Positions 1 to 6,955 of a stretch of DNA of 12,353 bases are shown one piece after another. This DNA is from Prevotella sp. (GTDB lineage Bacteria; Bacteroidota; Bacteroidia; Bacteroidales; Bacteroidaceae). The position numbers were made by a program, and so were the translations under genes. The notes under the pieces are model-generated. The model was not told the origin of the DNA. It saw only the letters and a list, made by a program, of their open reading frames with translations, and made no database searches. Each line of letters starts with the position of its first letter. Within the stretch, counting starts at the first letter, position 1. The stretch lies in the NCBI GenBank assembly GCA_017430675.1, contig JAFRMM010000035.1, positions 1 to 12,353 on the forward strand, read 5' to 3'.

Positions 1-1
1 C

Positions 2-595
2 GACGACGATGATGACGCCGATGATGATAATGATGAGTACGAGGAGGTCCGCGTGATCGCTGAGGACCTGTCAATAGACCAGAAGACCGACTTCGACTTC
101 AACGACGTGGTGTTCGACGTACGCCGCTACACCTCCGGCGCAAAGAGCGGCCAGGCAGAGATTATCCTGCAGGCTGCCGGCGGTACGCTACCCCTGTATG
201 TCGATGGCCATGAGGTGCACGCCGCATTCGGTCTGACCGACACGAAGACAATGGTGAACACCAAGGCCAATTTCCTGGGCTATAACGGTATCGACAACCT
301 CCCGGCAGTGACGATCCCCATCACAAACAACGCCAGCAAGACCATCCGCGAACTGGCCAGGGACATCAGGGTATATGTCATCAAGAAGGTGGACAAGGTT
401 GAGACCGAATGCGACCTGACAGCACCATTAGGTGACGTGGCCAGCAAGATCGCCGTTGGTACGGACTTCGATTGGTGCAACGAGCGCCAGGACATCGACA
501 ACAAGTACAGTCTGAAAGACGGCACCAGCCTGTTCAAAGAGTATGTTCAGGGCCTCCGGGGTGAGAAGTGGTACCTGGAGTTTGAAGAGAAATAA
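2..595 (+). CDS. LruC domain / DUF4842 protein, 3' end (5' truncated by window)
   Basis: The open frame runs from the window edge to TAA at 593-595 (197 codons). The true start lies upstream; the GTG at 53 is only an internal valine codon. The visible part begins with an Asp/Glu-rich stretch (residues 1-16), then the family hallmark DFDFNDVVFDV at residues 30-40, followed by an 'ILQAAGGTLPLYVDGHEVHAAFG' type block written here only in outline (AAGG, LYVDG, EVHAAFG). The C-terminus has the W-C-NER and YSLKDG..LFKEYV pattern of DUF4842. These proteins are secreted or surface proteins of Bacteroidota; their biochemical role is not established, and the acidic clusters suggest Ca2+ binding (inference). 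The gene ends 33 bp before a strong terminator, so it is probably the last gene of its unit. Confidence 0.85.
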   Translation, partial: DDDDDADDDNDEYEEVRVIAEDLSIDQKTDFDFNDVVFDVRRYTSGAKSGQAEIILQAAGGTLPLYVDGHEVHAAFGLTDTKTMVNTKANFLGYNGIDNLPAVTIPITNNASKTIRELARDIRVYVIKKVDKVETECDLTAPLGDVASKIAVGTDFDWCNERQDIDNKYSLKDGTSLFKEYVQGLRGEKWYLEFEEK

Positions 596-627
596 TTTTT
601 CATCATATATTTAAATACTAATCTGTG

Positions 628-661
628 AGAGGCGTCTGCGAGAGCAGCCGCCTCTTTTTTT
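628..661 (+). terminator. Intrinsic terminator of the LruC gene
   Basis: The arms GAGGCG (629-634) and CGCCTC (649-654) pair perfectly. They are extended inward by CTGC (636-639) with GCAG (644-647) after one mismatch, closing a GAGA loop. Seven T follow at 655-661. This is the classical rho-independent layout for + strand transcripts and separates the LruC gene from the following operon. Confidence 0.88.
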
Positions 662-690
662 ACACAAAAAGAACCGTCCCTTTTGTGTAA
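660..690. repeat. REP-like short palindrome with GAACCGTCCC in the loop
   Basis: TTACACAAAA (660-669) and TTTTGTGTAA (681-690) are perfect 10-bp inverted arms around an 11-nt loop that contains GAACCGTCCC. The arm-loop design resembles, from memory, REP sequences mobilised by TnpA_REP/RAYT transposases in several phyla; no copy number can be measured here. Its left arm starts in the T-tract of the preceding terminator and its right arm contains TTTG at 682-685, which fits the -33 box of the next gene. Confidence 0.6.
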
Positions 691-713
691 TACCAGAAAA
701 AGTTGTACCTTTG
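682..713 (+). promoter_or_regulatory. Bacteroidota-type promoter of the spmAB-flippase-DPP-GH5 unit
   Basis: TTTG at 682-685 (-33) and TACCTTTG at 706-713 (-7, consensus TAnnTTTG) are separated by 20 bp, the known Bacteroidota spacing. The transcription start should fall about 4-8 nt after the -7 box, at or just before the ATG at 722. Confidence 0.75.
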
Positions 714-721
714 CAGTCAGT

Positions 722-1954
722 ATGGTATTAAATTATATTTGGATTGCATTTTTCATCATCGCCTTCGTGATTGCGCTGGTGAAACTAGTGTTCTGGGGAG
801 ACTTCGACGTGTTCCCGGCCATGATGGACTCGACGTTCTCTTCGTCGAAGACCGCCTTTGAGATATCCTTGGGCCTGACGGGCGTGCTGTCGCTCTGGCT
901 GGGTATCATGAAGATCGGCGAGAAGGGCGGTGTGGTGAATGTGCTGGCGCGGCTGCTGAGCCCGGTATTTGTGAAACTGTTCCCCGACATTCCCAAGGGG
1001 CACCCCGTGACGGGCTCCATCTTCATGAACATTGCCGCGAACATGCTGGGCCTCGACAATGCCGCCACGCCTCTCGGCCTGAAGGCCATGGAGCAATTGC
1101 AGGACCTGAACACGAAGAAGGACACGGCCTCGAACCCGATGATCATGTTCCTCGTGCTGAACACCAGCGGACTGACGCTCATACCTATCTCCATTATGGT
1201 GTATCGTGCCCAACTTGGAGCCGCCCAGCCTACGGACATCTTCATCCCCATCCTGCTGGCCACGTTCTTCTCGACACTCGCGGGTGTCATCATCACGAGC
1301 CTCTTCCAGAAGATCAACCTGCTGAACCGCACGATGCTGCTGACGCTCGGTGGTGCCGCCCTCGTGGTGGCTGCCGTCATCTGGGGCTTCGGGCAACTCG
1401 ACTCCGTACTGATGAACAAGGTGAGCACCTCGACGGCGAACATCCTGCTGATGACGATCATCATCGCCTTCATCCTCGCTGGTGTCAGGAAGAAGGTGAA
1501 CGTCTATGACGCCTTCATCGAGGGGGCGAAGGACGGCTTTACGACGGCCGTCCGCATCATCCCCTATCTCGTGGCCATCCTCGTGGGCATCGGTGTGTTC
1601 AGGGCCAGTGGTGCCATGGACATGCTCATCAACGGCATCGAATGGACGGTGGATCTCATGGGCATGAACAGTGACTTCGTGGGTGCCCTGCCGACGGCGC
1701 TGATGAAACCCCTCTCAGGCAGCGGGGCCCGCGGCATGATGGTCGATGCCATGACGACGTATGGTGCTGACTCGTTCATCGGCCGCCTGAGTTGTATCTT
1801 CCAGGGCTCGACAGACACCACCTTCTATATCCTCGCCGTGTATTTCGGCAGCGTGGGCATCGTGAAGACAAGGCATGCCGTGGCCTGTGGACTCCTGGCT
1901 GACCTGGCTGGCATCATCGCCGCCATCTTCATTGCTTACCTCTTTTTCAGTTAG
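722..1954 (+). CDS. Fused SpmA/SpmB nucleoside-recognition (Gate) domain membrane protein
   Basis: This 410-residue inner-membrane protein joins two 'nucleoside recognition'/Gate domains that are separate SpmA and SpmB proteins in endospore formers. The SpmA-like half (about 1-200) shows DNAATPLGLKAM near 112-123 and NPMIMFLVLNTSGLTLIP near 138-155. The SpmB-like half (about 240-410) shows ALPTALMKPLSGSGARG at 322-338 and FQGSTDTTFY near 360-369. Hydrophobic helices occur throughout, starting at residue 6. ATG 722 is chosen because the upstream extension to TTG 683 would overlap the promoter -7 box, and the next ATG would remove the first membrane helix. The substrate is unknown; a role in sporulation is not expected in this phylum. 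The stop is only 3 nt before the flippase start, so the two are co-transcribed. Confidence 0.88.
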   Translation: MVLNYIWIAFFIIAFVIALVKLVFWGDFDVFPAMMDSTFSSSKTAFEISLGLTGVLSLWLGIMKIGEKGGVVNVLARLLSPVFVKLFPDIPKGHPVTGSIFMNIAANMLGLDNAATPLGLKAMEQLQDLNTKKDTASNPMIMFLVLNTSGLTLIPISIMVYRAQLGAAQPTDIFIPILLATFFSTLAGVIITSLFQKINLLNRTMLLTLGGAALVVAAVIWGFGQLDSVLMNKVSTSTANILLMTIIIAFILAGVRKKVNVYDAFIEGAKDGFTTAVRIIPYLVAILVGIGVFRASGAMDMLINGIEWTVDLMGMNSDFVGALPTALMKPLSGSGARGMMVDAMTTYGADSFIGRLSCIFQGSTDTTFYILAVYFGSVGIVKTRHAVACGLLADLAGIIAAIFIAYLFFS

Positions 1955-1957
1955 ACT

Positions 1958-3460
1958 ATGGCAGACCTGAAGTCACTCGCAAAGGATACAGCCATCTATG
2001 GACTGAGCAGTATCGTCGGCAGGTTCCTCAACTATCTGCTCGTGCCGCTCTATACCCACTACATGCCCAAGGCCTCTGGCGACTACGGCATCAGCACCAA
2101 TGTCTATGCCTATACGGCACTGATCCTGGTATTGCTGACATTCGGTATGGAGACGACGCTCTTCCGCTTTGCGAATGAGCCCCCACCCCCAACCCCTCCC
2201 CTACGAGGGGAGGGGAATCTCGGGGGGAGGTGGCCCGACACCGTGTTCTCGACAGCCTTCGCAACGGTGGGTTCGCTGACGCTGGTATTCCTGTTGTTGA
2301 TATTCGGATTCATCGGCCCTATCAGTGGGGCACTGGGCTATGTCGAGCATCCTGACTACCTGCTGATGATGGCCGTCGTGGTGGCCCTCGACGCCATTCA
2401 GGCTATGCCCTTCTGTTATCTGAGATACCAGAAGCGTCCCATCCGCTTCGCCTCACTGAAGTTGCTGTTCATCCTGTTGAACATCGTCATGAACGTCATC
2501 TACTTCGTGCTGTTGGGCAAGACTTCGGTGTTCTACGTGTTCTTCATCAACCTGTTCTGCACGGGATTCATCACTTTCTTCTTTATTCCTGACTTATTCC
2601 GTATCCAGTGGAAGTTCGACGCTCAGTTGCTGAAGCGGATGCTCAGTTACTCGTGGCCTATCCTAATCCTTGGCATCGCCGGTATCCTGAACCAGGTGGC
2701 CGATAAGATTATCTTCCCGTTGGTATATCCCGACGAGGCTGAGGCCAACGTGCAACTCGGCGTCTATGGCTCGTGCGTGAAGATCGCGATGATCATGGCC
2801 ATGATCACCCAGGCCTTCCGCTATGCCTACGAGCCCATCGTCTTTGCCAAGAACAAGGATGCGGACAAGAGTGAGTATTACGCCTCGGCCATGAAGTACT
2901 TCATCATCTTCACGCTACTGGCCTACCTCTGTGTGATGGGCTGGATGCCGGTGCTGAAGTACATCATCGGCGAGGACTACCGCGAGGGTCTGGGCGTGGT
3001 GCCCGTCGTGATGATGGCCGAGATCTTCATGGGCATCTACTTCAACCTGTCGTTCTGGTACAAACTCATCGACAAGACCATCTACGGTGCGTGGTTCTCA
3101 CTGGCGGGCTGCATCGTGCTCATCGCCATCAACATCATCTTCATCCCCAAGATCGGCTACTGGGCCTGTGCCTGGGGCGGACTGGCCGGCTATTTCACCT
3201 CGATGACGCTCAGTTACATCGTCGGTCAGAAGAAGAACCCCATCCCCTATCCCGTCAAGGGTATCGTGATCTACTTCATTTCCGCCATGGCGCTCTTCGG
3301 TATGATGAAGTGGTTCGCCCGTTATACGGAGTGGCCGGAATGGACGTTGTTCCTCATCAACAACTTCCTGATCTGCGGCTTCATTTATAGGATCATTAAG
3401 TGCGACCTCCCACTGAGCCAGATTCCCATCATTGGTAAAAAAATCAAGAAAACGAAATAA
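1958..3460 (+). CDS. Wzx-like polysaccharide/oligosaccharide flippase
   Basis: This 500-residue polytopic membrane protein has about 12-14 hydrophobic segments and the N-terminal pattern of the RfbX/Wzx (MATE-like MOP superfamily) flippases: 'KDTAIYGLSSIVGRFLNYLL', 'PLYTHYMP..GDYGI', then 'ETTLFRFANE'. Such proteins move lipid-linked glycan units across the inner membrane. A GC-rich palindromic 54-bp block is read through in frame as residues 75-92 (PPPPTPPLRGEGNLGGRW), just after FRFANE and before PDTVFSTA; removing it restores ordinary family spacing. The gene starts 3 nt after the SpmA/SpmB stop and ends 3 nt before the peptidase start. No glycosyltransferase genes are adjacent, so the glycan is unknown. 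Confidence 0.88.
   Translation: MADLKSLAKDTAIYGLSSIVGRFLNYLLVPLYTHYMPKASGDYGISTNVYAYTALILVLLTFGMETTLFRFANEPPPPTPPLRGEGNLGGRWPDTVFSTAFATVGSLTLVFLLLIFGFIGPISGALGYVEHPDYLLMMAVVVALDAIQAMPFCYLRYQKRPIRFASLKLLFILLNIVMNVIYFVLLGKTSVFYVFFINLFCTGFITFFFIPDLFRIQWKFDAQLLKRMLSYSWPILILGIAGILNQVADKIIFPLVYPDEAEANVQLGVYGSCVKIAMIMAMITQAFRYAYEPIVFAKNKDADKSEYYASAMKYFIIFTLLAYLCVMGWMPVLKYIIGEDYREGLGVVPVVMMAEIFMGIYFNLSFWYKLIDKTIYGAWFSLAGCIVLIAINIIFIPKIGYWACAWGGLAGYFTSMTLSYIVGQKKNPIPYPVKGIVIYFISAMALFGMMKWFARYTEWPEWTLFLINNFLICGFIYRIIKCDLPLSQIPIIGKKIKKTK
2180..2233. repeat. 54-bp palindromic C/G-rich repeat inserted in frame in the flippase gene
   Basis: The core arms CCCCTCCCCT (2193-2202) and AGGGGAGGGG (2206-2215) are perfect around a 3-nt ACG loop. 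Outer C-rich (2180-2190) and G-rich (2222-2233) arms pair imperfectly. The composition is unlike the surrounding gene, and the length is a multiple of three, keeping the frame. From memory, similar CCCC-ACCCCC-CCCTCCCCT...AGGGGAGGGG blocks are dispersed in Bacteroidota genomes, but that was not searched. Confidence 0.75.
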
Positions 3461-3463
3461 GAT

Positions 3464-5584
3464 ATGAAGAAACTATTATTTACGTTATTGGCTACTTGCG
3501 CCCTGACATCAGCAAAGGCTGATGAAGGGATGTGGACACTGTATAACCTGCCGAATGCCGTCTATGAGACCATGCGGATGGAGAACTACGAACTACCCTA
3601 CGGGGCTCTGTATGAGGGTGACGATGCCATCAAGAACTGCGTGGTGAACTTCGGCGGCTACTGCTCCGGCGTGGTAGTATCACCCAACGGACTGGTGTTC
3701 ACCAACCACCACTGCGGCTTCGAGGCCATCCGCTCGCATTCCACCGTGGAGCACGACTACATGCTCAACGGCTTCGTGTCGAACTCCTTCGAGGAGGAAC
3801 TGCCCAACGAGAACCTCTTCGTGTCGTTCATGGTGGAGCAGAAGGATATCACCCCCCTGCTCGACTCCCTCGGCATCAAGCAGATGGACAGCGACAAGCG
3901 CTACCTGTTCCTCGACTCCCTGGAGAACGCCATGCTGAAGGACATCGAGAAACAGGACTCCACCCTGCGCGTGGAGATCAAGCCCTTCTACGAGGGGAAC
4001 CAGTACTACCTGACCACCTACCGCGACTATCCTGACGTGCGCCTGGTGTTCGCCCTGCCCAAGTCGATGGGTAAGTTCGGCGGTGAGACCGACAACTGGA
4101 TGTGGCCGCGCCAGACCTGCGACTTCAGCGTGTTCCGTATCTATGTCGATCCGAAGACGGGCGGTCCGGCGAAGTATTCGAAGGACAATGTACCGATGAA
4201 ACCGAAGAAATGGGCACCCGTTTCGTTGCAGGGCTACGTGCCCGGCTCGTTCTCGATGACCATCGGCTATCCCGGCAGTACCAGCCGCTATCTGTCGAGT
4301 TACGGCATCCGTGAGCGCCGCGATGCCATGAACACGCCGATGTACCAGACCCGCGAGGTGAAGCAGGCCATCATGCTCCGTCACATGCGTACCGACGAGA
4401 CCGTGCGCATCAAGTACGACTCGAAGTACGCCAACAGTTCGAACTACTGGAAGAACTCCATCGGCATGAACAAATGTATCGACAGCATCGGTCTGATCCA
4501 GCAGAAAGCACAGTTCGAGCAGAAGATCCGCCAGTGGCAGGACTCCACGGGGTTCCTGAAGGGCCAACTCGACTTCGACCAGTTGGAACGGCTCTACCAG
4601 AAGCGTTTCGCCGCTGCCAGGGCCCTGACCTTCTACAGCGAGACCTTCGGGCGCCGCAATACCGACGAGATGACGCGCCGCGCCATCCGTGTGCAGAATG
4701 GGGCCATCATCAACGGCAAGGACGGCAAGCCCAAGACCTATTATATCGAGTTCAAGGACAACAGCGACACCTGGGACTACGACACCGACCGTGAGATCAT
4801 CGCCGCCCTGCTGAAGCACTTCCGCGAGAAGGTGGAGATCAAGTACCAGCCCGACTTCTACAACGTCATCGACCATGACTTCAAAGGCGACTACCAGAAG
4901 TTCGTCGATCATCTCTACAAGAAGTCGAAACTGATGAAGAGCGACAAGAAGATCTACATCAACAAGAAGAGTTACCACAAGGATCCCGGTGTGGTGTATG
5001 GAGAGAGCGTGAAGAGTGCCCAGGCCAACATCGTGCTCGACCTGCAGACCGTCTCCGACAGCATTGACACCCTGGAGCGCTACCTCTGTGCCGCCAAACT
5101 GCGCATGGAGGAGGACATGCCCAACTACAGTGATGCCAACTTCACCATGCGCCTGAGTTACGGACAGGTGGGTGAGTATCTGCTGGGCGGCAAGCCTTCG
5201 GGCTACTACACCACCGCCGAGAGTATCGTGGAGAAGATGAACAGGGCCGCCGAGAACTTCGAGTACGAGACCGAGCCCATCATGAAGGAACTGCTCTCGA
5301 AGCAGGACTACGGCAGATACACAGACAAGAAGACGGGCAAACTGCACCTCTGCTTCCTGTCGAACAACGACATCACAGGCGGCAACTCTGGTTCGCCGAT
5401 GTTCAACGGCAAGGGCGAACTCATCGGTCTGGCCTTCGACGGCAACTGGGACAGCCTGAGTTCTGACATCTTCTTCGACCCCCAACTGGCCCGCTGCATC
5501 GGCGTGGATATCCGCTATGTGCTCTACATGATGGAGTCGTGGGGCAAGGCCGACCGTCTGCTCAAAGAAATCAACGCACAGTAA
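3464..5584 (+). CDS. S46 family dipeptidyl-peptidase, DPP7-type
   Basis: This 706-residue serine exopeptidase removes dipeptides from peptide N-termini in the periplasm. Residues 1-19 form a Sec signal peptide with an AKA cleavage motif before DEG. The chymotrypsin-like triad is visible as H83 (TNHHCG), D220 (RQTCDFSVFR) and S642 (GGNSGSP). N211-W212 (TDNWMWP) and D659 match residues that bind the substrate N-terminus in this family. The residue 18 after the catalytic serine is G660 (FDGNW); in DPP11 enzymes this position is Arg for acidic P1 residues, so Gly points to DPP7-like preference for hydrophobic P1. The length matches the family (about 700-720), so the gene appears intact. It sits third in a tight operon, 3 nt after the flippase. 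S46 enzymes are typical of amino-acid-fermenting Bacteroidota. Confidence 0.95.
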   Translation: MKKLLFTLLATCALTSAKADEGMWTLYNLPNAVYETMRMENYELPYGALYEGDDAIKNCVVNFGGYCSGVVVSPNGLVFTNHHCGFEAIRSHSTVEHDYMLNGFVSNSFEEELPNENLFVSFMVEQKDITPLLDSLGIKQMDSDKRYLFLDSLENAMLKDIEKQDSTLRVEIKPFYEGNQYYLTTYRDYPDVRLVFALPKSMGKFGGETDNWMWPRQTCDFSVFRIYVDPKTGGPAKYSKDNVPMKPKKWAPVSLQGYVPGSFSMTIGYPGSTSRYLSSYGIRERRDAMNTPMYQTREVKQAIMLRHMRTDETVRIKYDSKYANSSNYWKNSIGMNKCIDSIGLIQQKAQFEQKIRQWQDSTGFLKGQLDFDQLERLYQKRFAAARALTFYSETFGRRNTDEMTRRAIRVQNGAIINGKDGKPKTYYIEFKDNSDTWDYDTDREIIAALLKHFREKVEIKYQPDFYNVIDHDFKGDYQKFVDHLYKKSKLMKSDKKIYINKKSYHKDPGVVYGESVKSAQANIVLDLQTVSDSIDTLERYLCAAKLRMEEDMPNYSDANFTMRLSYGQVGEYLLGGKPSGYYTTAESIVEKMNRAAENFEYETEPIMKELLSKQDYGRYTDKKTGKLHLCFLSNNDITGGNSGSPMFNGKGELIGLAFDGNWDSLSSDIFFDPQLARCIGVDIRYVLYMMESWGKADRLLKEINAQ

Positions 5585-5611
5585 ATGCCCTCATATCAAT
5601 AATAATGGTAT

Positions 5612-6910
5612 ATGCAAAATAGTTTCAAATATCTATTGGTGCTGACAGCACTGGCACTGGTAGTATCATGTGAGAAAGAAAAGACCTTTACGACCGTGCC
5701 CAGTATTCCACCAGAGGAACAGCCCGAAGAACCGCAGGAAGAAGATCCGAAAGAGACGACGTTCCTGCCACTCCATGTGAAAGGCCGCTGGTTTGTTGAT
5801 GAAAACGATGTCCGGCATAACCTGCACGGCTTTGCCCAGACCTACAGTCCCTGGTTCAACGAGCAGGGCTCGAAGTGGTCCAACTACGACGTTGCCAAAT
5901 GTCTGAGTTATAACCAGGGGTTGATCAACGACATCCTCAGACAAGGCTGGAAGATGGACTTCGTCCGCATGCACATGGATCCCTACTGGAGCAACAAACC
6001 CAACGTGCAAACGACGGGTGAGAACGACATCTCAGCCTTCGACTTCGACCGCTTCAAGAAGTACCTGGACGAGGTGTTCATCCCCATGGCCGAGTTCATC
6101 ATCTCAAAAGGCATGTATGTGGTAATGCGCCCACCGGGTGTCTGTCCTGAGCAGATCTCCATCGGAGGTCCTTATCACGAGTACCTGAAACAGGTATGGA
6201 CATACGTTGCCTCTCATCCCAAACTGTGCAACAACGGCTACGTGATGTTCGAACTCTGCAACGAGCCTGTCCAGATCTGCGACGACAACGGCAAGGGCAT
6301 TGACAACTGGAACGGTGCGACATTTGACCAACGCGGCAAGCAGATTACCAAGTTCATGCAGGAAATCGTCGATGAAATGCGCCAATACTGCAATAACATC
6401 CTGCTGATACCTGGTCTGCACTACCAGATGCTGTACAGTACCTTCGAGAAGTATCCCGTCAAGGGCGAGAACATTGGCTATGCCGTACACTGTTATCCCG
6501 GCTGGTACAACAGCGGCTACGACAAGGAGGTCGATGTGGTCTATGACAAGTTCAAGGCCGGCTGGGACAATGAGATCATGCCCATTGGACGCAAGGCACC
6601 CATCGTCGTCACCGAGATGGACTGGGCTCCCGCCGTCTATAATGCCTCATGGGGCAAGGCCATCACTGGCGAAGCAGGGAAGAACGGCTTTGGCGCCAAT
6701 TTCATGAAGATCTGCGACGATAACTGCAATATCAGTTGGCTGCTGTTCACTGGTCCGGAATGGTTGGCCAAATACGATGACACGGTTGCCGACGACCTGA
6801 CCTTCCTGACGGATCCGGAAGCCTGTCCACGACCCGTCTATCGGAAGTATCTGGAGTATGCCACAGCAGAGTACAGCACCAAGATCAATGCTGCGGGCTA
6901 CGGTGAATAG
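5612..6910 (+). CDS. GH5-like (clan GH-A) glycoside hydrolase lipoprotein
   Basis: This 432-residue protein has a lipoprotein signal peptide ending at C20 (LVVSC) and a Pro/Glu-rich linker at about 27-48, then a (beta/alpha)8 glycosidase fold. Clan GH-A landmarks are R119 (FVRMHMD), the acid/base E218 in FELCNEP, H293 (YAVHCYPGW), the nucleophile E335 in IVVTEMDW, and a substrate-stacking W376 (ISW). Together these indicate a retaining GH5-family enzyme such as an endo-beta-glucanase or mannanase; the subfamily and substrate cannot be fixed by eye. The lipid anchor suggests the outer membrane or cell surface. The gap from the peptidase stop is 27 nt with no promoter box, so it is probably the last gene of the operon. 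No SusC/SusD pair is adjacent, so this is not a typical polysaccharide utilisation locus. Confidence 0.85.
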   Translation: MQNSFKYLLVLTALALVVSCEKEKTFTTVPSIPPEEQPEEPQEEDPKETTFLPLHVKGRWFVDENDVRHNLHGFAQTYSPWFNEQGSKWSNYDVAKCLSYNQGLINDILRQGWKMDFVRMHMDPYWSNKPNVQTTGENDISAFDFDRFKKYLDEVFIPMAEFIISKGMYVVMRPPGVCPEQISIGGPYHEYLKQVWTYVASHPKLCNNGYVMFELCNEPVQICDDNGKGIDNWNGATFDQRGKQITKFMQEIVDEMRQYCNNILLIPGLHYQMLYSTFEKYPVKGENIGYAVHCYPGWYNSGYDKEVDVVYDKFKAGWDNEIMPIGRKAPIVVTEMDWAPAVYNASWGKAITGEAGKNGFGANFMKICDDNCNISWLLFTGPEWLAKYDDTVADDLTFLTDPEACPRPVYRKYLEYATAEYSTKINAAGYGE

Positions 6911-6919
6911 ACACACATC

Positions 6920-6955
6920 AAGAAATAAGGGCTGCGATTGCAGCCCTTATTTCTT
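6920..6955. terminator. Bidirectional terminator, perfect 16-bp stem
   Basis: AAGAAATAAGGGCTGC (6920-6935) and its exact reverse complement (6940-6955) surround a GATT loop. Both ends carry A/T-rich flanks, giving a T-rich tail in either direction. It lies between the convergent GH5 and helicase genes. The right arm covers the helicase stop codon and its last two lysine codons. Confidence 0.88.

Noticed and set aside
2..46. GAT/GAC-rich start of the window as a microsatellite
   Set aside because: It is read in frame as the acidic segment of the LruC protein, a normal feature of such proteins.
3680..5485. 601-codon open frame antisense to the S46 peptidase gene
   Set aside because: It is the shadow of a GC-biased gene whose + strand carries all catalytic motifs. 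The antisense protein has no recognisable domain and is full of Val/Leu/His low-complexity sequence.
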